From Pseudomonas pergaminensis (lineage in GTDB: Bacteria; Pseudomonadota; Gammaproteobacteria; Pseudomonadales; Pseudomonadaceae), in contig NZ_CP078013.2 in assembly GCF_024112395.2 (NCBI RefSeq), positions 5,612,501 through 5,676,500 of the forward strand: a DNA stretch of 64,000 nt. The letters are read 5' to 3'. The notes under the pieces were generated by a model. It was not told the origin of the DNA and searched no databases. It worked only from the letters and a program-made list of their open reading frames with translations. The position numbers were made by a program, and so were the translations under genes. Shown piece by piece: positions 1-11,522 of this stretch; position 1 is the first letter of the stretch, and every line of letters starts with the position of its first letter.

Positions 1-556
1 GGTATCCGCAACACCAAGAGCAACGCACCTATAGAAGCATAGATAGCCCACTCCTTCAGATCAGCTCGCACGATCCACAGCATATGCAGCAAGCCAAGCC
101 CAAGAATCGCATACACAAGGCGGTGAAGCTTCTTCCAACGACTTCCCATACGACGCTGACTGTAACGATTCGACGTCACCGCCAATACCAACAGCAACAG
201 GAAAGCCAACGCGCCGACAATAATGTAGGGCCGTTTGCGCAACTCCACACCCAGTTGTGACCAGTCCAAGCCAAGCACAAACACGCAATATGCAGCCAGG
301 TGCAGCACAACATAGGCAAAGCACCACAACCCCAGTTGCCGCCGCACCGCTATCCACCCCGCCCAACCACTGAGCTTCTGCAGCGGCGTCATTGCTAGGG
401 TGATCAGCAAAAGAATAAGAGTACCGAGCCCCAGCCGATCGACCAGCACCTTGCCCGGATCCGGCCCCAGAGCAGAACTCCACGCCTCATAGAGCCAAAA
501 CAGTGGCCATACCGCCGCCGTTATAAAGACGCCAATGCGCCAGATCGGGTAGCGCA

Positions 557-557
<1 letters not shown>
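1..557 (-). CDS. msrQ: MsrQ, haem-binding membrane subunit of the MsrPQ repair system (3' end outside window)
   Basis: About 185 codons are visible; the C-terminus lies beyond base 1. The ATG at 557-555 shares one base with the msrP stop (TGATG), so the pair should be translationally coupled. The protein begins [11 protein letters not shown] and is strongly hydrophobic, with several membrane helices. Histidines that look like haem ligands sit in VVLHLAAY and KKLHRLVY. In the known family (formerly YedZ), MsrQ is an inner-membrane b-type cytochrome that passes quinone-derived electrons to periplasmic MsrP. Identity rests on the sequence and the neighbouring msrP. Confidence 0.9.
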
Positions 558-1570
<1,013 letters not shown>

Positions 1571-1633
1571 GGCAACTCCGCAGCATTGGAGAACTGATGC
1601 ACCAATAGACTGCGGAGTATGGGGGAAATTACA

Positions 1634-2491
1634 TTAAGGCAATGTTTTGTCGCGGCGCAGATGCAGCAAGTACTGAACCGGCCCCGACGCGGCGTAAACC
1701 AGGAACGCCAGCAACAGGATTCGCGGCGGATCACTGAACACCACGGCGAATACCAGCACCACCGCCAGAATCGCCACGAAAGGCACACGCCCTTTCAGGT
1801 CCAGCTCCTTGAAGCTGTTGTACTTAATGTTGCTGACCATCAGCATGCCGGCGGCAGCCACCATCAAGGCAACCAGGAACGACATCTTCGAGCCCTGGAT
1901 GCCGTAATCACTGAACGCCCAGACGATACCCGCCACCACACCTGCAGCAGCAGGGCTGGCCAAACCGATGAAGTAACGCTTGTCGGCGGTCCCCACCTGG
2001 GTGTTGAAGCGCGCTAGACGCAAAGCAGCGCCCGCGACATAGATGAAGGCAACCATCCAGCCGACCTTGCCCATATCACCCAGCGCCCAGGCAAATGCCA
2101 GCAACGCGGGGGCGACGCCAAACGCAACCATGTCGGACAACGAGTCGTACTCGGCACCGAAGGCACTTTGCGTATTGGTCATGCGTGCAACTCGACCATC
2201 CAGGCCATCGAGCACCATGGCGACGAAGATGGCGATTGCAGCAAAGCCAAAATACTTGCTGGCGTTCGCCGCATCGCCTGCCGCCAGCGCACTTTGGGCG
2301 CTCATGGAGTTGATGATGGAGTAGAACCCGGCAAACAGGTTCGCCGTGGTAAACAGGTTGGGCAGCAGATAGATGCCACGATGCCGGACCTTGCGGCCTT
2401 CAGCGTCATGCCCTTCTTCGACATGCTCATCGATCGGTAGCAGGCTTTCGGCGTCAGGAGCCTGGTTTGGCTCTTCGGGACGTTCGCTCAT
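1634..2491 (-). CDS. pssA: CDP-diacylglycerol-serine O-phosphatidyltransferase
   Basis: 285 residues. It transfers a phosphatidyl group from CDP-diacylglycerol to L-serine, the committed step to phosphatidylethanolamine. The CDP-alcohol phosphotransferase signature is intact: D95, D98-G99, A102-R103, G112, D116 and D120. Hydrophobic helices fill the rest, and the first 35 residues are acidic and hydrophilic. This is the membrane-embedded type of enzyme, not the peripheral E. coli type. It lies downstream of ilvC but is separated from it by a terminator hairpin, so it probably has its own promoter. Confidence 0.95.
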   Translation of the reverse strand: MSERPEEPNQAPDAESLLPIDEHVEEGHDAEGRKVRHRGIYLLPNLFTTANLFAGFYSIINSMSAQSALAAGDAANASKYFGFAAIAIFVAMVLDGLDGRVARMTNTQSAFGAEYDSLSDMVAFGVAPALLAFAWALGDMGKVGWMVAFIYVAGAALRLARFNTQVGTADKRYFIGLASPAAAGVVAGIVWAFSDYGIQGSKMSFLVALMVAAAGMLMVSNIKYNSFKELDLKGRVPFVAILAVVLVFAVVFSDPPRILLLAFLVYAASGPVQYLLHLRRDKTLP

Positions 2492-2592
2492 GGACTTTAC
2501 CTTGCAACGGTGTGAAAAAATTCGACAAATACTTGCGGCGAGTGTTCGCCCGCAAACGATGCAGCTTTATACCAGAACCCGCCTCCCAAACG

Positions 2593-2618
2593 AAAAAACG
2601 CGGCCTAAGCCGCGTTTT
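2593..2618 (-). terminator. Rho-independent terminator of ilvIHC
   Basis: Stem ACGCGGC/GCCGCGT (2598-2604 with 2609-2615), CTAA loop, A-run on one side and T-run on the other. It lies 18 bases past the ilvC stop and should end the ilvIHC transcript. The symmetric A/T flanks would let it work in both directions. Confidence 0.85.
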
Positions 2619-2635
2619 CTCTTGATACGTACGAC

Positions 2636-3661
<1,026 letters not shown>

Positions 3662-3699
3662 CTATATATCCAGGCCGTAAGGCCATTCGCTAATTTGGG

Positions 3700-4191
3700 T
3701 TAGATGCTGAGTACTTTGTCGCCACGGGCAATCCCGGTGACACCACTGCGTACGGTTTCCAGAATCGAGGCCGTCCCGATCGACTGGATGAAGCTGTCCA
3801 GCTTGTCGCTTGTTCCGGTCAGTTGAACGGTATAAACGCTGGCGCTCACATCGACGATCTGCCCGCGATAAATGTCGGTAGTGCGTTTGATCTCGGCACG
3901 TTGGGCGCCCGTGGCCTTGACCTTCACCAACATCAGCTCGCGCTCGATGTGGGCACTTTCCGACAGGTCGACCAGCTTGACCACTTCGATCAGCTTGTTG
4001 AGGTTCTTGGTGATCTGCTCGATCACCTCATCGTGGCCAACAGTCGTCAACGTCAGGCGCGACAGTGTCGGGTCTTCGGTCGGAGCCACGGTCAGGCTTT
4101 CGATGTTGTAGTTACGTTGCGAAAACAGGCCGACAACACGAGACAGAGCGCCGGGTTCGTTCTCCAGAAGCAGGGAGATAATGTGCCGCAT
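3700..4191 (-). CDS. ilvH: Acetolactate synthase small (regulatory) subunit
   Basis: 163 residues from the ATG at 4191, which begins MRHIISLLLENEPG; upstream in-frame codons overlap ilvI and are not needed. An N-terminal ACT domain (residues about 3-77), with the NEPGALSRV turn, binds valine for feedback inhibition. The C-terminal half matches the ACT-like activation domain. It follows the ilvI stop after 2 bp, so stoichiometric coupled translation with the catalytic subunit is likely. Confidence 0.97.
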   Translation of the reverse strand: MRHIISLLLENEPGALSRVVGLFSQRNYNIESLTVAPTEDPTLSRLTLTTVGHDEVIEQITKNLNKLIEVVKLVDLSESAHIERELMLVKVKATGAQRAEIKRTTDIYRGQIVDVSASVYTVQLTGTSDKLDSFIQSIGTASILETVRSGVTGIARGDKVLSI

Positions 4192-4193
4192 GA

Positions 4194-5918
4194 TTAAGTA
4201 CGCTCCGTCTTGTTCAGCCACATGTCGCGCATAGAGCCGTCTTTGATCTGCATCGGGTAGACGTGCTCGCTGGTATCCACCTGAATATCGATGAACACCA
4301 GGCGGTCCTTCATGGCGAACGCCTCTTCCATCTTCGGCTTCAGATCTTTCAAATCGGTGATGCGAATGCCGACGTGGCCATAGGCTTCAACCAATTTTAC
4401 GAAATCCGGCAGCGACTCCATGTAGGAATGGGAGTGACGGCTGTTGTAGCTCATGTCCTGCCATTGACGCACCATGCCCAGCACGCCGTTGTTCAGGCAG
4501 ACAATCTTCACCGGAAGGCCGTACTGCAGGCATGTCGACAGTTCCTGGATGTTCATCTGGATGCTGCCCTCACCGGTGACGCACGCGACGTCGGTGTCCG
4601 GGAAGCTCAGCTTCACGCCCATGGCCGCAGGGAAACCAAAGCCCATCGTGCCCAGGCCACCGGAGTTGATCCAGCGGTTAGGCTTGTCGAACTTGTAGTA
4701 CTGCGCGGCGAACATCTGGTGCTGGCCCACGTCGGAGGTCACAAAGGCGTCGCCCTTGGTCACTTCGCACAGGGTCTCGATCACGGTTTGTGGCTTGATG
4801 ATGCTGCCGTCACCCTTGTCGTAAGGGAACAGGCCGCGATCACCGCGCCATTCGTCGATCTGCTTCCACCAGCTGGCCACGGAATCCTTGTTTGGCGTCT
4901 CGCCGATGTCCTTGAGTGCAGCGACCATTTCGGTCAATACGCTTTCAACAGGACCTACAATCGGCACGTCGGCCTTGATGGTCTTGGAGATGGACGCCGG
5001 GTCAATGTCGATATGGATGATCTTGGCATTCGGGCAGAATTTGCTCGCGCCGTTGATCACGCGGTCATCGAAACGCGCGCCCACTGCCAGGATCACATCG
5101 GCGTGGTGCATCGCCAGGTTGGCGGTGTAGCTGCCGTGCATGCCGAGCATACCGACGAACTGACGGTCCGAACCCGGGAAGGCACCGAGGCCCATCAAGG
5201 TATTGGTCACCGGCAGGTTGAGCAGCTTGGCGAGCTCGGTCAACGGTGCAGAACCACCGCCCAGAATCACGCCACCACCCGAATACAGCACTGGACGCTT
5301 GGCCGCCAGGAGCATTTCTGCGGCCTTGCGGATTTGCCCCGAGTGCCCACGGACGGCTGGGCTGTAGGAACGCAGCTTGGCTTTCTTCGGGAAGACGTAT
5401 TCGAATTTTTCCGCCGGGTTGGTCATGTCTTTCGGGATATCGACCACCACAGGACCCGGGCGACCGGACTGTGCGAGGTAGAAAGCCTTTTTCATGACTT
5501 CCGGGATTTCCGACGCATGCTTGATCATGAAGCTGTGTTTCACGATCGGCCGGGAGATACCGATCATGTCGGTTTCCTGGAATGCATCGGTACCAACCAT
5601 GGTGCTAGCCACCTGGCCGGAAATGATCACCATCGGGATGGAGTCCATATACGCAGTCGCGATGCCGGTAATGGCATTGGTTGCGCCTGGGCCGGACGTT
5701 ACCAGTACTACACCGGCTTTACCGGTGGCACGGGCATAACCGTCAGCCATATGGGTCGCGGCCTGTTCGTGGCGAACCAGGATGTGGGTAACAGCCGGTT
5801 CCTTGAACAGTGCGTCGTAGACATGCAGCAGAGCACCACCTGGGTACCCATAGATATAGTCGACGCCTTCGTCACGCAAAAAGCGGACGAGCATCTCACC
5901 GCCAGATAAAAGCTCCAC
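4194..5918 (-). CDS. ilvI: Acetolactate synthase large (catalytic) subunit
   Basis: 574 residues from a GTG at 5918. A second in-frame GTG at 5927 overlaps the Shine-Dalgarno AGAGG itself, while the 5918 GTG sits 8 bases after it, so I chose 5918. This thiamine-diphosphate enzyme condenses pyruvate with pyruvate or 2-oxobutyrate. The N-terminal catalytic glutamate lies in [17 protein letters not shown]. The C-terminal ThDP/Mg motif starts at [12 protein letters not shown] and ends near CLNN. FAD-binding and PYR/PP domains are all present. It is the first gene of ilvIHC. Confidence 0.97.
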   Translation of the reverse strand: MELLSGGEMLVRFLRDEGVDYIYGYPGGALLHVYDALFKEPAVTHILVRHEQAATHMADGYARATGKAGVVLVTSGPGATNAITGIATAYMDSIPMVIISGQVASTMVGTDAFQETDMIGISRPIVKHSFMIKHASEIPEVMKKAFYLAQSGRPGPVVVDIPKDMTNPAEKFEYVFPKKAKLRSYSPAVRGHSGQIRKAAEMLLAAKRPVLYSGGGVILGGGSAPLTELAKLLNLPVTNTLMGLGAFPGSDRQFVGMLGMHGSYTANLAMHHADVILAVGARFDDRVINGASKFCPNAKIIHIDIDPASISKTIKADVPIVGPVESVLTEMVAALKDIGETPNKDSVASWWKQIDEWRGDRGLFPYDKGDGSIIKPQTVIETLCEVTKGDAFVTSDVGQHQMFAAQYYKFDKPNRWINSGGLGTMGFGFPAAMGVKLSFPDTDVACVTGEGSIQMNIQELSTCLQYGLPVKIVCLNNGVLGMVRQWQDMSYNSRHSHSYMESLPDFVKLVEAYGHVGIRITDLKDLKPKMEEAFAMKDRLVFIDIQVDTSEHVYPMQIKDGSMRDMWLNKTERT

Positions 5919-6177
5919 GTTGTTCACCTCTAAAACGCCAGAATACCGTCCGTTGAAAACCGACGGGTCTTAATAGGTTTACTTCTCAACAGAGCATGAG
6001 CGACGGTGGTCGCCGACTACGTCAGCACTGACTGAGCAAGTATTGGGATCGTCCCAAGTGTTGCGGGCTTTTCCCACCCAGCGCGAGGTAACGCGTTGCG
6101 GGTGTTACAGGTCGGCGCGGATGTGCGCCTCATGATCTGCTGAGCGGGCCTGCTTCTGGCAGTCCCGATACAGCGGA
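5919..6177 (-). promoter_or_regulatory. Long 5' leader of ilvIHC with a possible leader peptide
   Basis: About 260 transcribed bases precede ilvI. They contain an ATG-initiated 38-codon frame (6133 down to 6017, stop TAG) whose last ten codons include Ile, Ile, Leu, Val and Leu (end IPILAQSVLT). A TTGGGA/TCCCAA hairpin overlaps its end. No U-tract terminator is evident, and the frame lacks a strong ribosome binding site, so attenuation is only a possibility. Confidence 0.35.
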
Positions 6178-6183
6178 CTTTGG

Positions 6184-6212
6184 ATTCTTCTGTTTCAGGC
6201 CCCTCAAGTCAA
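6184..6212 (-). promoter_or_regulatory. Sigma-70 promoter of ilvIHC
   Basis: On the minus strand: -35 TTGACT (6212-6207), a 17-base spacer and -10 AAGAAT (6189-6184). Predicted start of transcription is about 6177. It is the best promoter match in the gap between yqcC and ilvI. Confidence 0.6.
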
Positions 6213-6320
6213 GCAATAATTGCGCTTTTTTCCAACTAAGCGCATGAGAACGTAGAAGAAAGGGCTCTGAGGAGGGATAAAACTCGCCTGAATGTCGTCA
6301 AGCGGTAGAAATGTGCGCAA

Positions 6321-6343
6321 GACTGCCGGAAAAACCGGCAGTC
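6321..6343 (-). terminator. Terminator hairpin after yqcC
   Basis: A perfect 9-bp stem GACTGCCGG/CCGGCAGTC with a five-base loop begins 7 bases past the yqcC stop. The following minus-strand sequence is only moderately T-rich, so termination may be imperfect. Confidence 0.6.
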
Positions 6344-6349
6344 AGGCAA

Positions 6350-6679
6350 TTAACGAGCGTCGACGATCAATTGGTCGAACTTTTTCAGCGCATTACGCAA
6401 GCCAAGGCTTTCCAACGGGCGGTCGGCGTAGACCATCTCGGCCATTTCCAGGATGCCCGACGCATTGGGCAGCGGCAGGTCCTGTTCGAGGATCTGCTTC
6501 ATGCGCACCAGGAATATCCATTGCAGCCACTGGTGAAAATCCAGGGTATCCACCGAAAACGGCTCGACACTGCTGAGCGCCTCGACGCTGGGGGACACAT
6601 CGTCCCACCAGCCCTGCACGCGCAACTCTCGCTCAATCAGCAATAACTGTTCGGCAATGGCGGGAAAACGTGCATCCAT
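6350..6679 (-). CDS. YqcC family protein (DUF446)
   Basis: 109 residues, wholly helical in appearance, no signal peptide and no membrane segment. It matches the small YqcC-like family, whose biochemical role is unknown; in enterobacteria it lies beside truC. Here its ATG shares one base with the lpoP stop (TGATG), making it the third gene of mrcB-lpoP-yqcC. The coupling suggests co-expression with cell-wall synthesis genes, which does not establish function. Confidence 0.8.
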   Translation of the reverse strand: MDARFPAIAEQLLLIERELRVQGWWDDVSPSVEALSSVEPFSVDTLDFHQWLQWIFLVRMKQILEQDLPLPNASGILEMAEMVYADRPLESLGLRNALKKFDQLIVDAR

Positions 6680-7413
6680 CAGAGGCTGACCTTGGCTTTC
6701 TGGCGTGCCTGGGCAGCACCGGCAGCATCACCTTGTGCGGCACGCGCGTCGCCAATCAGCGCCCACAAGCTGGCTTGCAGGTCGGGACGACCGCTGGCCA
6801 GGGTCAAGCCACGACGAGCGAACTGCTCGGCCTGGGGTGCATCACCCTGGGCCATGCGTACCTGGGCCAGGCGGTACAACACTTGCGGCTCGCGCGGAGC
6901 AACACGCTGGGCACGTTCGAGACTCGACGATGCACCGTTCAGATCACCACCCGCCTGCTGTTGCTGGGCAGTGGTCAACAGGGCCAGCACCGGCCCGTCC
7001 AATTGCTCGTCAGCCGACAGGCCGCCGCCGCTGGAGGACGAGGGAATGCCACTCGGCGTCGATGGCATGTTGTAGGTGCCCTGGGTGACCGGTGCCGTCT
7101 GAATCGGCGTGGTATCGATCGGGGCGGAGTTGCTCGGCCCAGGGGTCCACGGCTCGGCGCTGATTGGCGCCGATGTGGCCGCACCACCGCCAGGCACCAT
7201 CACCACTACGCCCGAATCCTGCGGCATGGCTTGTGGCTTGGCTTGGGCGGGACGATTGGTCACGGTCTGGCGGAAACCGCCATTGGCCGAGATCCGGTCG
7301 TTATTGGACACGGCCGTGCTCGAGTCCACCACGGGAATGGAGCCGCGCTGCACACTGGCGCAACCATTGAGCAAAGCCAGAGCTGTAATAGCTGGAATCC
7401 ACCACTTGTTCAC
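6679..7413 (-). CDS. lpoP: TPR lipoprotein, probable PBP1b activator LpoP
   Basis: 244 residues. The lipobox is LLNG-C18, so the mature protein is acylated at Cys18. The next residue is Ser, which favours outer-membrane sorting. A Pro/Thr/Ser-rich linker (about residues 20-135) is followed by tetratricopeptide-like helices (AQQQQAGGDLNGASSSLERA, then PQVLYRLAQVRMAQGDAPQA). In P. aeruginosa the outer-membrane lipoprotein LpoP has this architecture, sits beside the PBP1b gene and activates that synthase. The linker would span the periplasm to PBP1b. It starts 16 bp after mrcB. The name is transferred from context and architecture. Confidence 0.82.
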   Translation of the reverse strand: MNKWWIPAITALALLNGCASVQRGSIPVVDSSTAVSNNDRISANGGFRQTVTNRPAQAKPQAMPQDSGVVVMVPGGGAATSAPISAEPWTPGPSNSAPIDTTPIQTAPVTQGTYNMPSTPSGIPSSSSGGGLSADEQLDGPVLALLTTAQQQQAGGDLNGASSSLERAQRVAPREPQVLYRLAQVRMAQGDAPQAEQFARRGLTLASGRPDLQASLWALIGDARAAQGDAAGAAQARQKAKVSL

Positions 7414-7429
7414 TTGAAACCCTCTTTGC

Positions 7430-9754
7430 TTAATTCATCCAGCCCTTGACCCAATCCATCACCGATTCCGCGTCAGCAGGGGCACTGCCACCGCATGCGG
7501 CGCCGGGTGGCGGTTCGCTGCCGCGAATATACGGCATCTGCACCGCGCCCGGACAGTTGGCATCAGAGCCCTGCCCGGTGTGCGGATCAATCCACGCCTG
7601 CACGATGTTATCCGGCTGCGGCATGTTCAACGGCAGCGGGTCGGCCTTGCGCATGAAGCTGGTCCAGACCTGCAGCGCACCGGTGGCACCGGTGAACGGC
7701 GTCTTGCCGTTATCGTCGCGCCCCAGCCACACCACCGCCAGCACATCCTGGCCGAAACCTGCAAACCAGCTGTCACGCGAATCGTTACTGGTACCGGTCT
7801 TGCCCGCCAATGTCAGGTTCGCCGGCAGCACGCTGTAGACCGAACGCCCGGTACCTTCACGCATCACGCGTTGCATGGCGTTCTGGATCAGGTAGATGGA
7901 GCCGGCGTCAAAACGCTGCTGAATCTGGAACGGATAGCGCTTGAGCGGCTCGCCCTCGGCGGTCAACACACTGCGGATCCCGCGCATGGGGGTGTTGAAA
8001 CCACCGTTGGCGAGGGTCTGGTACATGGTCGCGACTTCCATCGGCGTCATCGCGCCAGCGCCCAGCAGGATCGACGGGAAAGCTGGGAACTCACGATTGA
8101 CACCCAGCCGCGCTATCGTCTTGAGGACGTTCGGCACGCCCACTTCAAGGCCCAGTCGCGACGTAGAGATATTGTAGGAATGCGCAATCCCCTGATACAG
8201 GAACACCGTACCGTGGGAGCGACGATCGAAATTCTGCGGCGTCCACACCTGGCCATCGGCACCTTTGACTGACAGAGGGTCATCCGACAACCAACTGGTG
8301 AGCGTGTACTTGCTAGGCTTTTCCAGTGCGGTCAGGTAAACCGCAGGCTTGACGAGCGAACCAATCGGCCGCACCGCATCCAGCGCACGGTTGAACCCGG
8401 CAAAACTGGCCTGGCGACTGCCAATCATAGCCTGCACTTCACCGGTCTCCGGGTTGGTCACGACCATGGCCGCTTCCACTTCATCGGAACCTTTACGGCC
8501 CGTCAGGCGCTTGAAGGTGTCATTGACCGACGCTTCGGCTTTCATCTGCAGGATCGGGTCGAAACTGGTGAAGATCCGCAGGCCTTCTTCGGTCAAGTCT
8601 TCATCGCGGTAATCTTCACGCAATTGGCGTTTGACCAAGTCGATGAAGCCTGGGAACGAGCTGTCCGCCAGCTTGCCGCGCGTGGTAACCCCCAACGGCA
8701 TCTTCTTCGCCGCAGCCACTTGCTCGGCCGTGGCAACACCCTGCTGTTCAAGCACATCGAGCACCAGGTTGCGGCGCTCCAGCGCACGCTCTGGATTGCG
8801 GCGGGGGTTGTAGTACGAAGGCCCCTTGACCATGCCCACCAGCAACGCAACCTGGTGCAGCTTCAGTTCGGACAGCGGCTGACCAAAGAAGAACTGGCTG
8901 GCCAAGCCGAAACCATGCACCGCGCGCTGGCCATCCTGGCCAACGAAGACCTCGTTAAGGTAAGCCTCAAGGATTTCCTGCTTGCTGTAGTGCAGCTCCA
9001 GCAGCATCGCCATCATCGCTTCGGTGAGCTTGCGGGTCAGGCTGCGCTCGTTGGTCAGGTAGAAGTTCTTGACCAATTGTTGCGTCAGCGTACTGCCGCC
9101 CTGGGTCATCTTGCCACCGGAGGTGTTCACCCAGACCGCGCGGGCAATCGACTTCGGCGAGACGCCCCAGTGATGGTAGAAATCACGGTCTTCAACGGCA
9201 ACCAGGGTTTCCAGCAGGTACGGTGGCACCTGATCCAGTTTGATCAGGATGCGATCTTCAAGGTTTTTCGGGTAAATGCCGCCGATCATCAGTGGCTCAA
9301 GGCGCACCACAGGCAGCTTCGAACCATTGAGGGAGGACAGCTCGGCGACGTAATCGCCAGAAAAGCGCACGCGCACCGGCTGGGCTTTTTCCAGGCCTTC
9401 ATAGAACTGGAAGCCGCGGGTATTCAGGTCGACAGTGTTACCGCTGACGGCGGCCGCACCCGGGCCGTTGCTCACGGGTTCGCGGCGATAGCCCAAGGCG
9501 TCGAGCTCGGTAAGGAAGTCATCCTTGCTGAGCTTCTGCCCGGTGAACAATTCAAGCGGGCGCGCGTACACCTTGGCCGGAATGGTCCAGCGCTTGCCGG
9601 AGAACTTCTCCTGCACCACGGCGTCGAGGTACACCGCAAAGCCGGCGAGCACCACCAGGCCTACCAGGCCTAGCTTGAGCGCCCAGCCCAGCCAGGGACG
9701 CAGGCCACGGGAAGGAGGTTTTTTACGGGAACGGGGAGATCGGGTTCGAGTCAT
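7430..9754 (-). CDS. mrcB: Penicillin-binding protein 1b, bifunctional transglycosylase/transpeptidase
   Basis: 774 residues. A basic cytoplasmic tail, then one membrane anchor at about residues 24-43. A UB2H-like region is followed by the glycosyltransferase domain with catalytic glutamate in VAVEDRDFYHHWG and the GGSTLTQQLVKNF motif. The transpeptidase domain has the active-site Ser in GSLVKP, the SYN triad in HSYNISTSR, and KTGTS. It polymerises lipid II and cross-links peptidoglycan. It is first in an operon with its predicted activator lpoP. A 118-bp gap separates it from a divergent gene, so both promoters lie there. Confidence 0.97.
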   Translation of the reverse strand: MTRTRSPRSRKKPPSRGLRPWLGWALKLGLVGLVVLAGFAVYLDAVVQEKFSGKRWTIPAKVYARPLELFTGQKLSKDDFLTELDALGYRREPVSNGPGAAAVSGNTVDLNTRGFQFYEGLEKAQPVRVRFSGDYVAELSSLNGSKLPVVRLEPLMIGGIYPKNLEDRILIKLDQVPPYLLETLVAVEDRDFYHHWGVSPKSIARAVWVNTSGGKMTQGGSTLTQQLVKNFYLTNERSLTRKLTEAMMAMLLELHYSKQEILEAYLNEVFVGQDGQRAVHGFGLASQFFFGQPLSELKLHQVALLVGMVKGPSYYNPRRNPERALERRNLVLDVLEQQGVATAEQVAAAKKMPLGVTTRGKLADSSFPGFIDLVKRQLREDYRDEDLTEEGLRIFTSFDPILQMKAEASVNDTFKRLTGRKGSDEVEAAMVVTNPETGEVQAMIGSRQASFAGFNRALDAVRPIGSLVKPAVYLTALEKPSKYTLTSWLSDDPLSVKGADGQVWTPQNFDRRSHGTVFLYQGIAHSYNISTSRLGLEVGVPNVLKTIARLGVNREFPAFPSILLGAGAMTPMEVATMYQTLANGGFNTPMRGIRSVLTAEGEPLKRYPFQIQQRFDAGSIYLIQNAMQRVMREGTGRSVYSVLPANLTLAGKTGTSNDSRDSWFAGFGQDVLAVVWLGRDDNGKTPFTGATGALQVWTSFMRKADPLPLNMPQPDNIVQAWIDPHTGQGSDANCPGAVQMPYIRGSEPPPGAACGGSAPADAESVMDWVKGWMN

Positions 9755-9872
9755 GGCGGCGGATTATACGCACTTTATTGATGATCAACATGAGCCGGAC
9801 AGCGGTTTGCACGACCGGCTGCAACCGCCATAATGCCCGCCATGTTTTCCCACCGACTCCGAAGGATCGCCC

Positions 9873-11429
9873 GTGAGCCAGTCTCTGATCGCCGCCCTGC
9901 AAAATCCGGCTTTATACCCCCACCCGGTTGAAGCGTTCCAAGTCATCGAAACCCATATTTCCTGGGTCGTGCTGACGGGCCCCTACGCTTATAAATTGAA
10001 GAAACCGATGAACTTCGGTTTTCTGGATTTCACCGACCTGGAAAAACGCGGCCACTTCTGCAATGAAGAGCTGCGCCTCAACCAACGCCTGACCGAAGAC
10101 TTGTATCTTGAAGTGTTGCCAATCACTGGCACTGCCGAGGCCCCGCAGTTGGGTGGCGACGGCCCGGTCATCGAGTACGCACTGAAGATGCGTCAGTTCC
10201 CGCAGAGCCAACTGCTCAGCACGCTGCAAGCCAACGGCGAACTGACCAGCGCGCACATCGATGAAATGGCCAAGCAGATCGCGCAGTTCCACCTCGCTGC
10301 GCCGAAAGTGCCGCAGGAACACCCGGCCGGGACTCCAGACGAAGTGATGGCACCGGTTCGCCAAAACTTCGAGCAGATCCGTCCGTTCCTCAGCGACAAG
10401 GCCGACCTGGCACAACTGGAAGCACTGCAGGCCTGGGCCGAAAGCAGCTTCGAGCGCCTCAAGCCGCTGTTCTCGCAGCGCAAGCAGGAAGGCTTCACCC
10501 GTGAATGCCACGGTGATATTCACCTGGGTAATGCCACCTTGATCGATGGCCACGTGGTGATCTTCGACTGCATCGAATTCAACGAGCCTTTCCGCTTCAC
10601 CGATGTGTACGCCGATACCGGCTTCCTGGCCATGGACCTTGAAGACCGTGGTCTCAAATCCCTGGCGCGCCGCTTTATCAGCCAGTACCTGGAATTGACG
10701 GGCGACTATCAAGGCCTGGAAGTACTGAACTTCTATAAAGCCTATCGCGCCCTGGTACGCGCCAAGATCGCACTGTTCAGCATGCCGAGCGAAGCCAGCC
10801 CGGTGCAACGCGCCACCACCCTGCGCCAGTACCGCAACTACGCCAACCTGGCGGAAAGCTACAGCACCATTCCGTCGCGCTTCCTGGCGATTACCCACGG
10901 GGTGTCGGCCGTGGGCAAAAGCCACGTGGCCATGCGCCTGGTAGAAGCCTTGGGCGCCGTGCGCCTGCGCTCGGACGTGGAGCGCAAGCGTCTGTTCGGT
11001 GAACAACATGTCGAGAACACGCCACAGGCCGGTATCTACGCTGCCGACGCCAGCGCAGCGACCTACGCGCGCCTGAATGAAATCGCCGACACGGTATTGC
11101 GCGCCGGTTACCCGGTTGTGCTGGATGCGACCTTCCTGAAACGCGAACAACGCGATGCAGCCGCCAAGGTTGCCGAAGCCACCGGCGCGCCGTTCCTGAT
11201 CCTGGATTGCAACGCCCCACAAGCCGTTATTGCCAGCTGGCTGGCACAACGTCAGGCGGACAAAAACGATCCTTCCGACGCCACGCTGACTGTTATTGAA
11301 CAACAGCAAGCCAATCGCGACCCGCTGACCGCCGAGGAACTGCTCCTCAGCAAGCGCGTCGAAACCAATGAAAGCGGAACCCTCGATGCATTGGTGGCGC
11401 ATATTCGCCAGCGCTTGCCAGGCCTGTAA
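9873..11429 (+). CDS. Fused aminoglycoside-phosphotransferase-like and P-loop kinase protein
   Basis: 518 residues from a GTG at 9873 preceded by an AAGGA-type site. The N-terminal two thirds look like a choline/aminoglycoside kinase fold, with the catalytic motif HGDIHLGN at about residue 213 and a following metal-binding IFDCIEF. The C-terminal third is a small AAA/zeta-toxin-like kinase with P-loop GVSAVGKS near residue 345. The two-domain arrangement is a known conserved family of unknown substrate. There is no evidence that it confers antibiotic resistance. It stands alone, divergent from mrcB. Confidence 0.8.
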   Translation: MSQSLIAALQNPALYPHPVEAFQVIETHISWVVLTGPYAYKLKKPMNFGFLDFTDLEKRGHFCNEELRLNQRLTEDLYLEVLPITGTAEAPQLGGDGPVIEYALKMRQFPQSQLLSTLQANGELTSAHIDEMAKQIAQFHLAAPKVPQEHPAGTPDEVMAPVRQNFEQIRPFLSDKADLAQLEALQAWAESSFERLKPLFSQRKQEGFTRECHGDIHLGNATLIDGHVVIFDCIEFNEPFRFTDVYADTGFLAMDLEDRGLKSLARRFISQYLELTGDYQGLEVLNFYKAYRALVRAKIALFSMPSEASPVQRATTLRQYRNYANLAESYSTIPSRFLAITHGVSAVGKSHVAMRLVEALGAVRLRSDVERKRLFGEQHVENTPQAGIYAADASAATYARLNEIADTVLRAGYPVVLDATFLKREQRDAAAKVAEATGAPFLILDCNAPQAVIASWLAQRQADKNDPSDATLTVIEQQQANRDPLTAEELLLSKRVETNESGTLDALVAHIRQRLPGL

Positions 11430-11522
11430 GAAAAATTTCTTGGTCGTGTCGCCTACTTAGGGCGCACGACCGAGCAATAGTGGCACTATAATGGCGTCAT
11501 AAATCCAACAGGAGTCGCCGTC

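Noticed and set aside
4263..5909. Long open frame opposite ilvI
   Set aside because: Antisense to a fully conserved catalytic gene; no ribosome binding site or domain.
9912..11402. Long open frame opposite the kinase fusion
   Set aside because: Shadow frame with biased composition; the plus-strand gene has intact catalytic motifs in two domains.
9873..11429. Antibiotic-resistance gene call based on the phosphotransferase motif
   Set aside because: The chromosomal, core-like context and the two-kinase fusion point to a housekeeping family; no evidence for drug modification.
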